From Omphiscola glabra (Eukaryota > Mollusca > Gastropoda > Lymnaeidae): a stretch of 64,000 nucleotides of DNA. The translations under genes were made by a program, and so were the position numbers. Shown here piece by piece: positions 46,581 through 57,429 of this stretch. How positions within the stretch are numbered: the stretch's first letter is position 1; the number at the start of each line of letters is the position of its first letter. Where the stretch lies: positions 1,505,501 through 1,569,500 of the forward strand of contig OZ024794.1 in NCBI GenBank assembly GCA_964017045.1, read 5' to 3'. A model generated the notes under the pieces. It had not been told where the DNA came from. It saw only the letters and a program-made list of their open reading frames with translations, and did not search any database.

Positions 46581-47700
46581 ACAATGGCAACTATGAATGA
46601 ATCGCTCTGTCTGCACATACAACTACAGGTGGTATGTTTTATGTGCTCTGATTGTAATGTTATAGCAATCTATCATGTACACCTGTCATGCTGTGGTGGC
46701 AAATTATCATTTACACCTGTCAATACAGACGCCCTTAATAATTATATACCCTCACTCCAGACATCCTCTCCAGACATCCTCTTCAGACATCCTCTCCAGC
46801 TGAGTTCTGGTATAACTTGAATCTTGAACACAGTGCACTGGTTGGATTGTGTATCCTACTCGATTATTGTACATGTGGACGCTGACCGACACAACGAGCC
46901 ATGTGTACCTAAACTTGTGTACATGGTTTTTGTGTACTTCACTTTTGTGCTCAGGACTCATGTATAAACTATGTGTGTGTACCAGGCCCCTTCAACACAC
47001 GTCGAAGTATATGCCTTCAATGGGGGGCTCACGGCCCCTTTTTTGGGGTAGCCTTTTTTTCGAAGGATGTACTGCTCATTAGTGAATGCGCAGCAGCCGA
47101 CGCATGTCGACCTGTTGACACAGCTCGAGCTTGCCGAAGACGTAGGGGTCACTTGATCTATGCCCTTGAACGCCCGCAGTGCCATCGCTAACGTCATAAA
47201 ATTGCCCTTTCATTGGAGCAGGGCAGAAAAAGGATGGTTAGAATTGCGTTGCCAAACCCGAGTGTTGGTGCCGTGGAGATAAGGAAGCGATAGGAAATAT
47301 GTTGGCGGCTTTCGGTAATTGGCGTAGAACAAAATAATTTAATGTTCCAGGGGCGGATGAGATGTAAACTTTAAAGGGGGTTATTATCTGAGAGCTGCGT
47401 CTTGGGAGCTTTAAACGGATCGGTAAGAGCTATCAAATTTAGACTTAGCTCCCCCTGCCTGTCAGTTTTAGTCGACCGTGACTTGAAATATAGCATAACT
47501 CAAGGGTGCTATATTTAGACACAGGGGCGGATCTCTTTTTATAAATGGGCGGACATGGTGATTACAGGAATGGGGGGGGGGGGGGTGAAGAGGGGTCGTA
47601 TATTTTGGGGTACTTTATCCAAATCTACAGCACAATGTGTTCACTTTAAACACAAACATCTGGTTAAGTATGCGTCGATATTATCACTGTTTTTATATAA
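46581..47700. other. Non-repetitive region
   Basis: About 1.1 kb of largely unique sequence with a small 13-bp repeat (AGACATCCTCTCC, 46760-46800), a 14-G run (47572-47585) and MITE-like CAGGGGCGGAT starts near 47346 and 47523. The GC-richer segment 47020-47300 has minor ORFs on both strands but no recognised domain. If the exon at 45895 is real this would be intron. Confidence 0.5.
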
Positions 47701-47831
47701 TAGGGGTTCTCAAACACTGTCGGGGGCCGGACCAGAGTTTGAAAAAGAAAATATGAACAATTCTATGCACACTGCACATATCTCATTTGTAAGGAAAAGA
47801 AGCGATTTGGAAAATGCATGTCCACATTTAA
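47701..47831 (+). mobile_element. hAT-like 5' terminal fragment
   Basis: TAGGGGTTCTCAAACACTGT followed by GGGGGCCGGACCAGAG resembles the end of a hAT element. No matching right terminus was found; the fragment runs into a 16-bp array. Confidence 0.45.
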
Positions 47832-48090
47832 AATGACTAAAATTTAAAATTACCAACATTTAAAATGACCAACATTTAAAATGACCAACATTTAAAATAA
47901 CCAACATTTAAAATGACCAACATTTAAAATGACCAACATTTAATATGACCAACATTTAAAATGACCAACATTTAAAATGACCAACATTTAAAATGACCAA
48001 AATTTTAAATGACCAACATTTAAAATGACCAACATTTAAAATGACCAACATTTAAAATGACCAACATTTAAAATGACCAAAATTTAATCC
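47832..48090. repeat. 16-bp minisatellite, about 16 copies
   Basis: The unit is ACCAACATTTAAAATG with rare single-base variants. It abuts the hAT-like fragment. Confidence 0.96.
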
Positions 48091-48574
48091 ATCAGAAATG
48101 TACAAATGTTTTAAAGGGACGTTAAGACTAATGAGTTGACCAATATCCGGTTCCACATTTGTCGCTGCTAGCCAGATACTCTTACGGCGGCAAGGCGACG
48201 GCCCTCAATACAGTGCTTCTTTCAGACATCTTCCGGATGGGGTGAGGTAGGCAATCCACCCCGGGACAAATCAAGGCCCCCCACCCTTAAGAAAAAATGT
48301 ATACAACAACATTAAATCGAATATATATTTTTTTTTTTTTTAAAAACAACTAAATTGTCATTTTTATAACTTTTTACAAAAAAGAGTAAATTGTGCCTTT
48401 ATTCGATTACAATTAGTCGAACTAATGAACTATTGTTCCAACTGCTTTTTATAAACAATCTGACACCCCCCCTCCCCCCCCCCCCCCAAAAAAAAAAAAG
48501 AAAAAAAAAGATCTGAAACTCCCCTCCCCGTCACGGGAGAAATTGTTTGAAAAAAACAGTGCTTGAATATGTAT
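48091..48574. other. Non-repetitive spacer with long homopolymers
   Basis: Contains a T run near 48330, a 14-C run at 48474-48487 and an A-rich stretch to its right. No gene recognised. Confidence 0.6.
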
Positions 48575-48672
48575 AATATGTATGTAGATAGTTCATAAAT
48601 GTGTACTCATATGTGGATAGTTTATAAATGTGTACTCGCTATTTGGATAGTTTATAAATGTGTACTCGCTAC
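48575..48672. repeat. About 29-bp minisatellite, 3 copies
   Basis: The unit contains GGATAGTTTATAAATGTGTA and CTCGCTA. Confidence 0.9.
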
Positions 48673-48737
48673 TTCGGCTGTTACAAAGCTTATTTTATAT
48701 TCAAGTAATATGTAAGCACTACACTTGCCAGAACTTA

Positions 48738-48895
48738 TTATTAGAAAGCTATTACGCTATCCTTGTTACAACAGTCTGTACAAAGCTGTCACGCTATCCT
48801 TGTTACAACAGTCTGTACAAAGCTGTCACGCTATTCACATTGCAAGGATCTGTACAAAACTGTTACGCTATCCTTGTTACAAGAGTCTGTGTTTC
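48738..48895. repeat. 37-bp minisatellite, about 4 copies
   Basis: The unit contains GCTGTCACGCTATCCTTGTT and ACAACAGTCTGTACAAA. Confidence 0.93.
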
Positions 48896-49207
48896 CCTCT
48901 GAGAATTTGCTACCTGAGTCGCTACGTTGCACACTTCAACTCTTACATTTCACCTGACCGTGTTGCGTGAGCGGCACATGCTGATGGTGGACTCGAAGAG
49001 ATTACAGTCGCCGCATCGCCGGCCGTCAACTAAAGCAACGGAGCGTGCAGCCACTCCACTCAAACACTCAATAACCGTTGCTGAGGGGGTGCCCCCAAAA
49101 TATCAATTAAAGTGAGGAGAAATCAGAGACGCCTGTTGTTCTACTCTGCAATTATGGACAATCGATTTTGTCCTATTGTCTGCAATTGTTGATTTTAGAA
49201 GCTAAAT
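48896..49207. other. Non-repetitive spacer
   Basis: Unique, GC-richer around 48965-49110; a 62-codon ORF at 48927-49115 has no recognised domain. Confidence 0.5.
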
Positions 49208-49625
49208 TGAACAGTGTTTGAAAGGAAGAAACAATGTTTGAAAGGAAGAAACAATGTTTGAAAGGAAGAAACAATGTTTGAAAGGAAGAAACAATGTTTG
49301 AAAGGAAGAAACAATGTTTGAAAGGAAGAAACAGTGTTTGAAAGGAAGGAACAGTGTTTGAAAGGAAGAAACAATGTTTGAAAGGAAGAAACAATGTTTG
49401 AAAGGAAGGAACAGTGTTTGAAAGGAAGGAACAGTGTTTGAAAGGAAGGTACAGTGTTTGAAAGGAAGGAACAGTGTTTGAAAGGAAGAAACAATGTTTG
49501 AAAGGAAGAAACAATGTTTGAAAGGAAGAAACAGTGTTTGAAAGGAAGAAACAGTGTTTGAAAGGAAGAAACAGTGTTTGAAAGGAAGGAACAGTGTTTG
49601 AAAGGAAGGAACAGTGTTTGAAAAG
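49208..49625. repeat. 20-bp minisatellite, about 21 copies
   Basis: The unit is AACAATGTTTGAAAGGAAGA, differing only by A/G at two sites; in perfect register with no indels. Minus-strand Phe/Leu/Ser-rich ORFs are artefacts. Confidence 0.97.
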
Positions 49626-50499
49626 TCAGCAAATAATCATAGTCACGGATATTTGCATGGGACAAGGTGATTACAATTTGCTTCAGGTATCGAATACAAA
49701 TTATATTCAAATAAAAAGTCCCCCCCCCCCCCACACACACACACACAACAAAAGTTAGTTTTATTATTATTTCATATAAATATGGTTATCTAGCAGAAGT
49801 ACCGGAATCGGATCATTTTTATTTCGATCCAATGATATAATTATGAAACGTAAAAATATTATTTTCGGCATTTTCCGAGCAAGTACAATTCTCTGTATTG
49901 TTTATTTGGCCCCCAGCCTCGCATCCACAAGTGCTGTTATCATTAAACATCCAGCTTCGAGTGCAAATGGCCGCCATGTTCTCCGCTGTCTTAATTGCAG
50001 CACTTGTGACCAGTGTTTGGTAGAATAAACGACCCATAGGAGATTTGTTATAAATATTTATCATCATTGCGAAGAGACACTCGTTAATAAATTTAAATGC
50101 TTGTGTTCAAACGATGTTTACATCATAAATAAATATGTGGCATGATGATTGATGTACAGGAAGGTGTACGCACATCTGTACACAATCCGGGTGATTGGTG
50201 AACAGATCTGGAGACTAATGTTTAACATTGAAACAACTGTACACAGAAGTGTGGTGATGTATATGTGTACTGTACACCTGTACACGCCTGGTTAGTTAGT
50301 TTGATGACTTTCTCATGTACACAAACGACTTTAAGAAACCCGAGACTGGAATTTATTTTCACCGCAGATTTGTAACAGTACGCTCGCCTAGCTTTATCAG
50401 TCTGACCCGACCTTGACCTGTAAGTTTCAACAAAAGTCCCACTTAACCCATACTGGACCATTTTACACTTGTGAAGATAGAAGCTGTTGGTGTAGCTGT
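49626..50499. other. Non-repetitive region with small candidate ORFs
   Basis: Contains a 13-C run with CA tract (49720-49746). The minus frame 50067-49819 encodes 82 codons with clustered cysteines and Asn-x-Ser/Thr sites (see findings); no start or splice context supports it as a gene. Confidence 0.5.
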
Positions 50500-50572
50500 C
50501 AACCTCTGTGTGATGTAGAAGATGTTGGTGTAGATACCAGTGATTGATGTAGAAGATGTTGGTGTAGATTTG
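50500..50572. repeat. Short direct repeats of GTAGAAGATGTTGGTGTAGA
   Basis: Two full copies, at about 50514 and 50550, with a related partial copy to the left. Confidence 0.85.
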
Positions 50573-50654
50573 AACAGTAACTTAACTCGTGATTATTTTA
50601 AAATAAAAATATTCTACCAAAGATATTGTCATTATTTTCCCATTTTTGTAAGCA

Positions 50655-50735
50655 TACCTGTCCCACTTACCTGACCCACTTACCTGACCCACTTGCTTGA
50701 CCCACTTAAATGATTCACTTACCTGACCCATTTGC
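50655..50735. repeat. 13-bp minisatellite, about 6 copies
   Basis: The unit is CACTTACCTGACC with degenerate copies. Confidence 0.9.
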
Positions 50736-51849
50736 ACATACCTTAACATTTGCGTGCGAGGCAAGTCACTTTCTGTCCATAAGTATTTCTGTCACCCACC
50801 CCCAACCTATCCCAAACCCCCACCCCAACCTATCCCAGCCCCCCCCCCCCCCAAACCCCGCCATCACCAAACACCCTAACACTAATTAGCACTCAATCCC
50901 TGCAAATCTATCCCCATTTTCGATGGGTTTAGGCCCGCCTCACAAGATGAGAACCACTGGTTAGAGAGTTGAGATGTTGATCTTACTCTCTAACCCAAAG
51001 TTTTATTGGCCAGCAACTGATAACTCCACATTTTTTCCAGCGTCAATCTCTGCTAGCGGGAGATAACCAGTTGTCAAATTCTTTTATCGCTCAGTTTTCA
51101 GCACCCAGAACCAATTAAATAAAGCAATTGTCGCCCTTGTTTTTCTCGAAACGTGAACCAGAGTGGTCCAACCTTGTCTTAAGTTTTCAATGAATACCAA
51201 TTTTTACCTCTACAAAAGTAAAAATGAATTGTAACATTTGATCAAATCGACATATTTTTGTAAAATGAAAAGACAAAGAGATCTTTGAAAATTTACCTTT
51301 ATCTTTTTGCACAAGTTAAATGTTAAAAAAGATGTTAAAAATATTCAAACATTTCTATTATAACTTGTTAATCAATGTTAAAATCCGTTTCTCACACCGC
51401 TGAAATTCCGAACCCCTCCCCAACCCCTACTAGACTAGGAAACCTTGCCCCCTATCTATTCGTCAACAAGACTTCTACGGAACAGTTTATACAACAAAAT
51501 ATGATAACAACCAATTAATTCACAAACTCTGAGCTGTAGAAAAACGAGTGTGGTTAATTATGCGGTGTCTCCACGTGCCAAGGATAACAATCAGTTTGTT
51601 ATGACAAGTTTCTGTTAATTTGTGACAGTGTGACATGGGTACACATTCAATAATTGTTGTAGGCAGATCAAGGAGTGACGGGCCGGTTGTCGACATGTGA
51701 GTGTCGTACTTGAGTTGGGGGGAGGGTGTGGGGGTGCACCCCTACTGTTAGATTAGAGGGCGTCACGGAAGGTAGGAAAAACAACTTTCCGTTTGAACTA
51801 ATTTGTAATAGAATCTGTTCATCTATAGCAGGACGATCTATATCTAGTG
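50736..51849. other. Non-repetitive region with C-rich patch and a solo hAT-like end
   Basis: A CCCAACCTATCCCAAACCCC-type patch and 14-C run lie at 50790-50865. ACAAGATGAGAACCACTG ending at 50978 resembles a hAT right terminus without a detectable partner. The rest is AT-rich unique sequence. Confidence 0.5.
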
Positions 51850-52385
51850 TAAATGGTGTTAATGGTGCAAAATGTGTAAATGTTGTTAATGGTGTACATG
51901 GCGTAAACTGTGTAAATGGTGTAAACGGTGTAAATGGTGTAAACTGTGTAAATGTTGCTAACTGTGTAAATGGTGCTACTGTGTAAATGGTGCAACCGGT
52001 GTAAATGGTGCAAAATGTGTAAATGGTGCTAACTGTGTAAATGGTGCAAACGGTGTAAATGGTGTAAACTGTGTAAATGTTGTTAATGGTGTAAACTTTG
52101 TAAATGGTGTAAACGGTGTAAATGGTGTAAATGGTGCAAATTGTGTAAATGGTGCAAACGATGTAAATGGTGTAAACTGTGTAAATGTTGTTAATGGTGC
52201 TAACTGTGTAAATGGTGCAAACGGTGTAAATGGTGCAAACTGTGTAAATGGTGCAAACGGTGTAAACTGTGTAAATGGTGCTAACTGTGTAAAAGGTGTA
52301 AACGGAGTAAATGGTGTAAACGGTGTAAATGGTGTAAATGGTATTAAACGGTGTAAATGGTGTCAACCTTGTAAAGGGTGTTTAC
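51850..52385. repeat. 9/18-bp minisatellite of GTGTAAATG words
   Basis: Dozens of GTGTAAATGGTGTAAACT-type 18-mers with GTGCTAACT and TTGTTAATG variants; a block containing AATGTTGTTAATGGTG recurs. ORFs on both strands are artefacts. Confidence 0.95.
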
Positions 52386-52643
52386 TGTGAGAACATGTTG
52401 ACTCATAAAACAAATTATCTTTCTACATTTAATGTTGTCAACCCCGCCCCCCCCTCCTCCCCCAGCTTTTCAAAATGGTTGTGCATAAGTTAGGGTCAAG
52501 GACATTGGTTGTCTTTGTAACACATCGATCAGTTCAATAAGTCATACTACTCACATAAATCTTATCCTATAAAGTAATCTTACATTTACATAGTTAAATC
52601 TCTTGTCTATATACTTTTAGTTTCTGTAACTATTGGCCTAGAC

Positions 52644-53022
52644 CAGGGGTGGGCAAACTACGGCCCGCGGGCCACATGCGGCCCGGCAACTGATATTATG
52701 TGGCCCTCGAAGGCTTTAAGACATTTTTGTTTTTAAATTACTTAGTTTTTAAGTTATTTTGTTGAATTTTACAGAATTTCATGTACTGTACCGTTATGAT
52801 TGTTTTAACAATGTTAGATCAACTTTCTAATTCTCAATTTTTTTAAAACAGTCCTTGACTTTTGTCATGTAAGGCTAAAAAGCGAAGTTACCGATTTTAA
52901 CATAGAGAAATGTTTATCGGCATAAAATTGGACATAATATACATCCGCCCCCCCCCCCCCCCCCACAATAGCCATTGCATTTGTCAATGTGGCCCGCCGC
53001 ACAAAAAGTTTGCCCACCCCTG
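52644..53022. mobile_element. 379-bp hAT MITE with near-perfect 8-bp TSD
   Basis: The left end CAGGGGTGGGCAAACTACGG and the right end AGTTTGCCCACCCCTG are perfect inverted repeats for 16 bp. Flanking octamers GCCTAGAC (52636-52643) and GCATAGAC (53023-53030) match at 7 of 8. GC-rich subterminal GGCCCGCGGGCC and GTGGCCCGCCGC contrast with an AT-rich middle holding a 17-C run. No transposase. Confidence 0.93.
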
Positions 53023-53867
53023 GCATAGACTCTAGTGTTTTAATGAAATTCAACAAGAGATCACATGAGTATTACATATGTATCATATGTGTATTGTCAA
53101 ATGGACTCAAATAACCTTTCAAGCTGTCCCAGAATTAAATGTTGAAGTGCTCTCGAGACCAGGATCAGTTGAGATCGTACTGTGAAGTACTTCACCAGAG
53201 TCTTTCTAATGCTCCTTCCAATACAGTTAGATCAATGGTTGAAAGTCTTGGTCCTTGAGTTGTGTTATCTTCCCCTGCCGGAGCTCTTGTCTCCGCTCCA
53301 CGGTTCTTTGGTCACGTCACTCCGCAAAATCAGTTATAGCCACGTGAGCAGCAGTGGCGTAAGAAGAGGGGGGAGGGTGTGGCAGTTTTGCCCTTGCTAG
53401 CACTTTTTTCTCGACATAAGGGTGGGGGGGGGGCGTTGGATGTTCGCCCCAAAAGAAGCAAGGCATACTTTCATTATCCCACGACTTACTGCTCACCATT
53501 AGGAACCAGTTCTCTAGAGTGTATTAAGTCTTTTATTCTGACTTAGTTAAATTGAAATATTAGGTCAAAGAAAGGGAGGGAAGCAGGAAAAGAAAGTCAA
53601 GAAGTGGTTAGTTACCCAGGGGCGGACATTTTATAAAAAAAAAGTTGATGGCGCGGGATGGATCACATAACATATTCAGTGCTGGCTTATACGGCAGCTG
53701 CAAGCTTAATGGGGATTTAAATGGTTACCGGAAATTTGATCAAAAGAAATTTCGTCGACGGAAAATTGATCGAACGGAAATTTGGTCGAATCTTTTTTTC
53801 AGTTCAGACGTTAAAATTTTCGTCAAATTTCTTTTTGAACGAACTATACTATGTAGTAAAGCAAAAT
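53023..53867. other. Non-repetitive region with a solo MITE-like end
   Basis: CAGTGGCGTAAG at 53352 matches the terminus of the MITE at 5145 but lacks a partner. Degenerate copies of GGAAATTTGATCGAAC lie at 53720-53800. Small ORFs have no recognised domain. Confidence 0.5.
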
Positions 53868-55075
53868 AATGCCATTCAGACTATCACAGGATCTGTAAGG
53901 GAGCCATTCAGACTGTCACAGGATCTGTAAGGGAGCCATTCAGACTATCCCATGATCTGTAAGGGAGCCATTCAGACTATCACAGGATCTGTAAGGGAAC
54001 CATTCAGACTATCACAGGATCTGTAAGGGAGCCATTCAGACTATCATAGGATCTGTAAGGGAGCCATTCAGACTATCACAGGATCTGTAAGGGAGCCATT
54101 CAGACTGTCACAGGATCTGTAAGAGAGCCATTCAGACTATCACAGGATCTGTAAGGGAGCCATTCAGACTATCACAGGATCTGTAAGGGAGCCATTCAGA
54201 CTATCCCATAATCTGTAAGGGAGCCATTCACACTGTCACAGGATCTGTAAGGGAGCCATTCAGACTGTCACAGGATCTGTAAGGGAGCCATTCAGACTAT
54301 CACATGATCTGTAAGGGAGCCATTCAGACTGTCCCATGATCTGTAAATAAACCATGCAGACTATCCCATGATCCGTAAGTTAACCATCCAGACTATCCCA
54401 TGATCTTTAAGTGAACCATCCAGGCTATCCCATGATCTGTAAGGGAGCCATTCAGACTATCCCATGATCTGTAAATGAACCATCCAGACTATCCCATGAT
54501 CTTTAAGTGAACCATCCAGGCTATCTTATGATCTGTAAGTTAACCATCCAGACTATCCCATGATCTGTAAGTTAACCATCCAGGCTATCCCATGATCTTT
54601 AAGTTACCCATCCAGGCTATCCCGTGATCTGTAAGTTAACAATCCAGGCTATCCATGATCTGTAAGTTAAACATCCAGACTATCCCATGATCTGTAAGTT
54701 AACCATCCAGACTATCCCATGATCTTTAAGTGAACCACCCAGGCTATCCCATGATCTGTAAGGGAGCCATTCAGACTATCCCATGATCTGTAAATGAACC
54801 ATGCAGACTATCCCAAGATCTGTAATTTAACCATCCAGACTATCCCATGATCTTTAAGTGAACCACCCAGGCTATCTTATGATCTGTAAGTTAACCATCC
54901 AGACTATCCCATGATCTGTAAGTTAACCATCCAGGCTATCCCATGATCTGTAAGTTAACCATCCAGGCTATCCCATGATCTGTAAGTTAAACATCCAGAC
55001 TATACCATGATCTTTAAGTGAACCATCCAGGCTATCTTATGATCTGTAAGTTCACCATCCAGGCTATCCCATGAC
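53868..55075. repeat. 32-bp minisatellite, about 37 copies, two subfamilies
   Basis: The left third (to about 54330) is built of GAGCCATTCAGACTATCACA with GGATCTGTAAGG. The right part is AACCATCCAGACTATCCCAT with GATCTGTAAGTT. A few left-type units (GGGAGCCATTCAGACTATCC) reappear in the right part near 54435 and 54762. Confidence 0.96.
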
Positions 55076-55283
55076 ACATATATGTGCACAATATATTCAT
55101 AGGAAAATCTGTTAATGGAAAATTGCGTGTATATTTTGATGAGGGTACTAAGATTTCTTTAACAAAACAAAGCGAGAACATCGTTTACATCATTTTGTTC
55201 AGAAAGACAATTCTGTGTTTTACAATTTTTCGTTAAATATAGTTCAGGGGCGAGGAAAGAGGATGGGTAACATTTAATGAAGA

Positions 55284-55412
55284 CAACAATATATCAACAA
55301 TATATCAACAATATATCAACAATATATCAACAATATATCAACAATATATCAACAATATATCAACAATATATCAACAATATATCAACAATATATCAAGAAT
55401 ATATCAACATCC
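55284..55412. repeat. 12-bp minisatellite (CAACAATATATC), about 10.5 copies
   Basis: Pure repeats except for one G in the last copies, ending just left of the LINE 3' tail. Confidence 0.97.
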
Positions 55413-55454
55413 GTCAATGTTTTATTATTATTATTATAAGACGTTTTTATAGCG

Positions 55455-56180
55455 TAGTACCCCAACCAAGGGCTGGGCTCACCACGCTGTATATACAAGG
55501 TACCCCAACCTAGGGCTGGGCTCACCACGCTGTACATACAAGGTACCTCAACCTAGGGCTGGGCTCATCACGCTATACATACAAGGTACCCCAACCTAGG
55601 GCTGGGCTCATCTCGCTATACATACAAGGTACACCAACCTAGGGCTGGGCTCACCACGCTATACATACAAGGTACACCAACCTAGGGCTGGGCTCACCAC
55701 GCTGTACATACAAGGTACACCAACCTAGGGCTGGGCTCATCACGCTATACATACAAGGCACCCAAACCTAGTGCTGGGCTCATCACGCTATACATACAAG
55801 GCACCCCAACCTAGGGCTGGGCTCACCACGCTATACATACAAGGCACCCCAACCTAGGGCTGGGCTCACCACGCTGTACATACAAGGTACACCAACCTAG
55901 GGCTGGGCTCACCACGCTATACATACAAGGCACCCCAACCTAGGGCTGGGCTCACCACGCTGTACATACAAGGTACACCAACCTAGGGCTGGCCTGACCA
56001 CGCTATACATACAAGGCACCCCAACCTAGTGCTGGGCTCATCACGCTGTACATACAAGGTACACCAACCATATGGCTGGGCTCACCACGCTATACATACA
56101 AGGCACCCCAACCTAGGGCTGGGCTCACCACGCTGTACATACAAAGCACACCAACCTAGGGCTGGGCTCATCACGCTGTA
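55455..56180. repeat. 43-bp minisatellite inside the LINE 3' UTR, about 17 copies
   Basis: The unit contains CCAACCTAGGGCTGGGCTCA and CCACGCTGTACATACAAGGT. The last bases before the LINE tail (GTACCCCAACC, CAAGGGCTGGG) belong to the same unit, so the array arose from the 3' UTR itself. Confidence 0.96.
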
Positions 56181-56338
56181 CAGAGAATTTAACAACTATA
56201 AGCGTGAACTTAAAAATTAACATATATTAATTAAATAAAACAAAACAAATGTGTATTCACCCAACCATTCCATAACTTTTTAAACGTCAAGCCATGGACG
56301 GCACCCGCCAGTATTGTCTATCAGTCAGATGTGGGGAA

Positions 56339-56515
56339 TCAGTCATGATAGTAGAGTTTAAAGAGATGTGTTTTGACTGCAGTTTTGAAGGTTGTGATGG
56401 TTGGTATATTGCGGATGTGTAGTGGAAGGGAATTCCATTGTTTGGGGACACAGAAAGAGAAAGATCTTTCACCGTATGTTTTTGTGCGAAATGGTACATA
56501 TATTAATTTTTTAAT
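56339..56515 (-). pseudogene. C-terminal fragment of LINE ORF2
   Basis: The minus frame (stop TGA at 56341-56339) contains YGERSFSFCVPKQWNSLP followed by LHIRNIPT and TFKTAVKTHLF. This matches the widely conserved C-terminal signature of many animal non-LTR retrotransposon ORF2 proteins (GxRxFSxxxPxxWNSLP ... IR ... TFKxxLKTHLF). Only about 58 codons remain; upstream is an in-frame stop (56518-56516), and the endonuclease and reverse-transcriptase core are absent. It is the overlooked frame: another minus frame over the same bases opens with an ATG but makes no sense as protein. Confidence 0.8.
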
Positions 56516-56564
56516 TTATAGACATATTTAGAACTTTTTGAAAATATATTTTCTTTGTAGTTCA

Positions 56565-56712
56565 GGGGCGTGTAATAGGGTTGGGTACACCTTTGTAGTT
56601 CAGGGGCGTGTAATAGGGTTGGGTACACCTTTGTAGTTCAGGGGCGTGTAATAAGTTTGGGTACACCTTTATAGTTCATGGGCGTGTAATAGGGTTGAGT
56701 ACACCTTTATTA
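56565..56712. repeat. 38-bp minisatellite, about 4 copies
   Basis: The unit contains TAGTTCAGGGGCGTGTAATA and GGGTTGGGTACACCTT. A diverged relative (TAGTTCAGGGGCGAGG) stands alone at about 55239, on the other side of the LINE. Confidence 0.93.
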
Positions 56713-57149
56713 TGTAGAATATACAAAAAATGTCAAAATCCAATGAATTGACCTACTTAAATATCTAGTCATTTTTACGTCCTTAACAATAAGAACATTT
56801 TCAATACTATTTTCTAAATTGTACATTTCGGGATATTGTCCCTATTTTTTTATATTATTATTATTTTAAAGTTTAAAGATATCTCACACTAAACACGATT
56901 CATTTCTATGCGTTAAAATGGATATTTCTTAGATGAGTCTTCGCAAAAGAATGTAAACATTTGCGCAATATTACCTCCATTATAATCTCGGCGACACCGG
57001 GTCATAACTTCTAGTATAATATAATGCGGTAAATAAATAGATTTATGGGACGAGTTTCAAAAAAAAAAAAATGTTAAATATCCCTCCCATTTCCCTTGTG
57101 GTCAGGTAGTTGTCGTATTCTTTAAAAATCATTCTAATGACGAATAGAC
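56713..57149. other. Non-repetitive AT-rich spacer
   Basis: No gene recognised. Confidence 0.6.
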
Positions 57150-57415
57150 ATAAGTTCAATGTTCATTAGTCAAAGGTCAATGTTCAATAGTCTAAGGTCG
57201 GTGTTCAATAGTCTATGGTCAATTTTCAATAATCTAAGGTCAATGTTCAATAGTCTAAGGTCTATGTTCAATAGTCTAAGGTCAATGTTCAATAACCTAA
57301 GGTCAATGTTCAATAGTCTAAGGTCTATGTTCAATAGTCTAAGGTCAATGTTCAATAACCTAAGGTCAATGTTCAATAGTCTAAGGTCAATGTACAATAG
57401 TCAAAGGTCAAGGCT
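57150..57415. repeat. 21-bp minisatellite, about 12.5 copies
   Basis: The unit is GGTCAATGTTCAATAGTCTA plus A; a three-unit block (GTCTATG, GTCAATG, AATAACC) occurs twice. Confidence 0.95.
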
Positions 57416-57429
57416 CAACTGAAGTTGTG

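Larger units (their letters stand above)
55418..56518 (-). mobile_element. 3' end of a non-LTR retrotransposon with expanded 3' UTR
   Basis: Minus-strand order: C-terminal end of the reverse-transcriptase ORF (56515-56339), unique 3' UTR (56338-56181), a 43-bp tandem array (56180-55455), then TACGCTATAAAAACGTC and a (TAA)n-like tail at about 55440-55420. A coding tail, a 3' UTR and a simple-sequence tail on the same strand support a 5'-truncated LINE insertion. The precise clade (CR1/L2/Jockey type) cannot be fixed from this piece. Confidence 0.75.

Noticed and set aside
46958..47197. 79-codon minus ORF with several Cys residues
   Set aside because: Partly derived from homopolymer-rich sequence; no recognisable family. 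The region may be a dispersed repeat but no termini were seen.
49970..50026. Short + frame MAAMFSAVLIAALVTSVW after a good start context
   Set aside because: Signal-peptide-like but ends at a stop after 18 codons without a consensus donor.
56287..56499. 70-codon minus ORF starting with ATG over the LINE fragment
   Set aside because: It is the wrong frame; the neighbouring frame carries the conserved LINE C-terminal signature.
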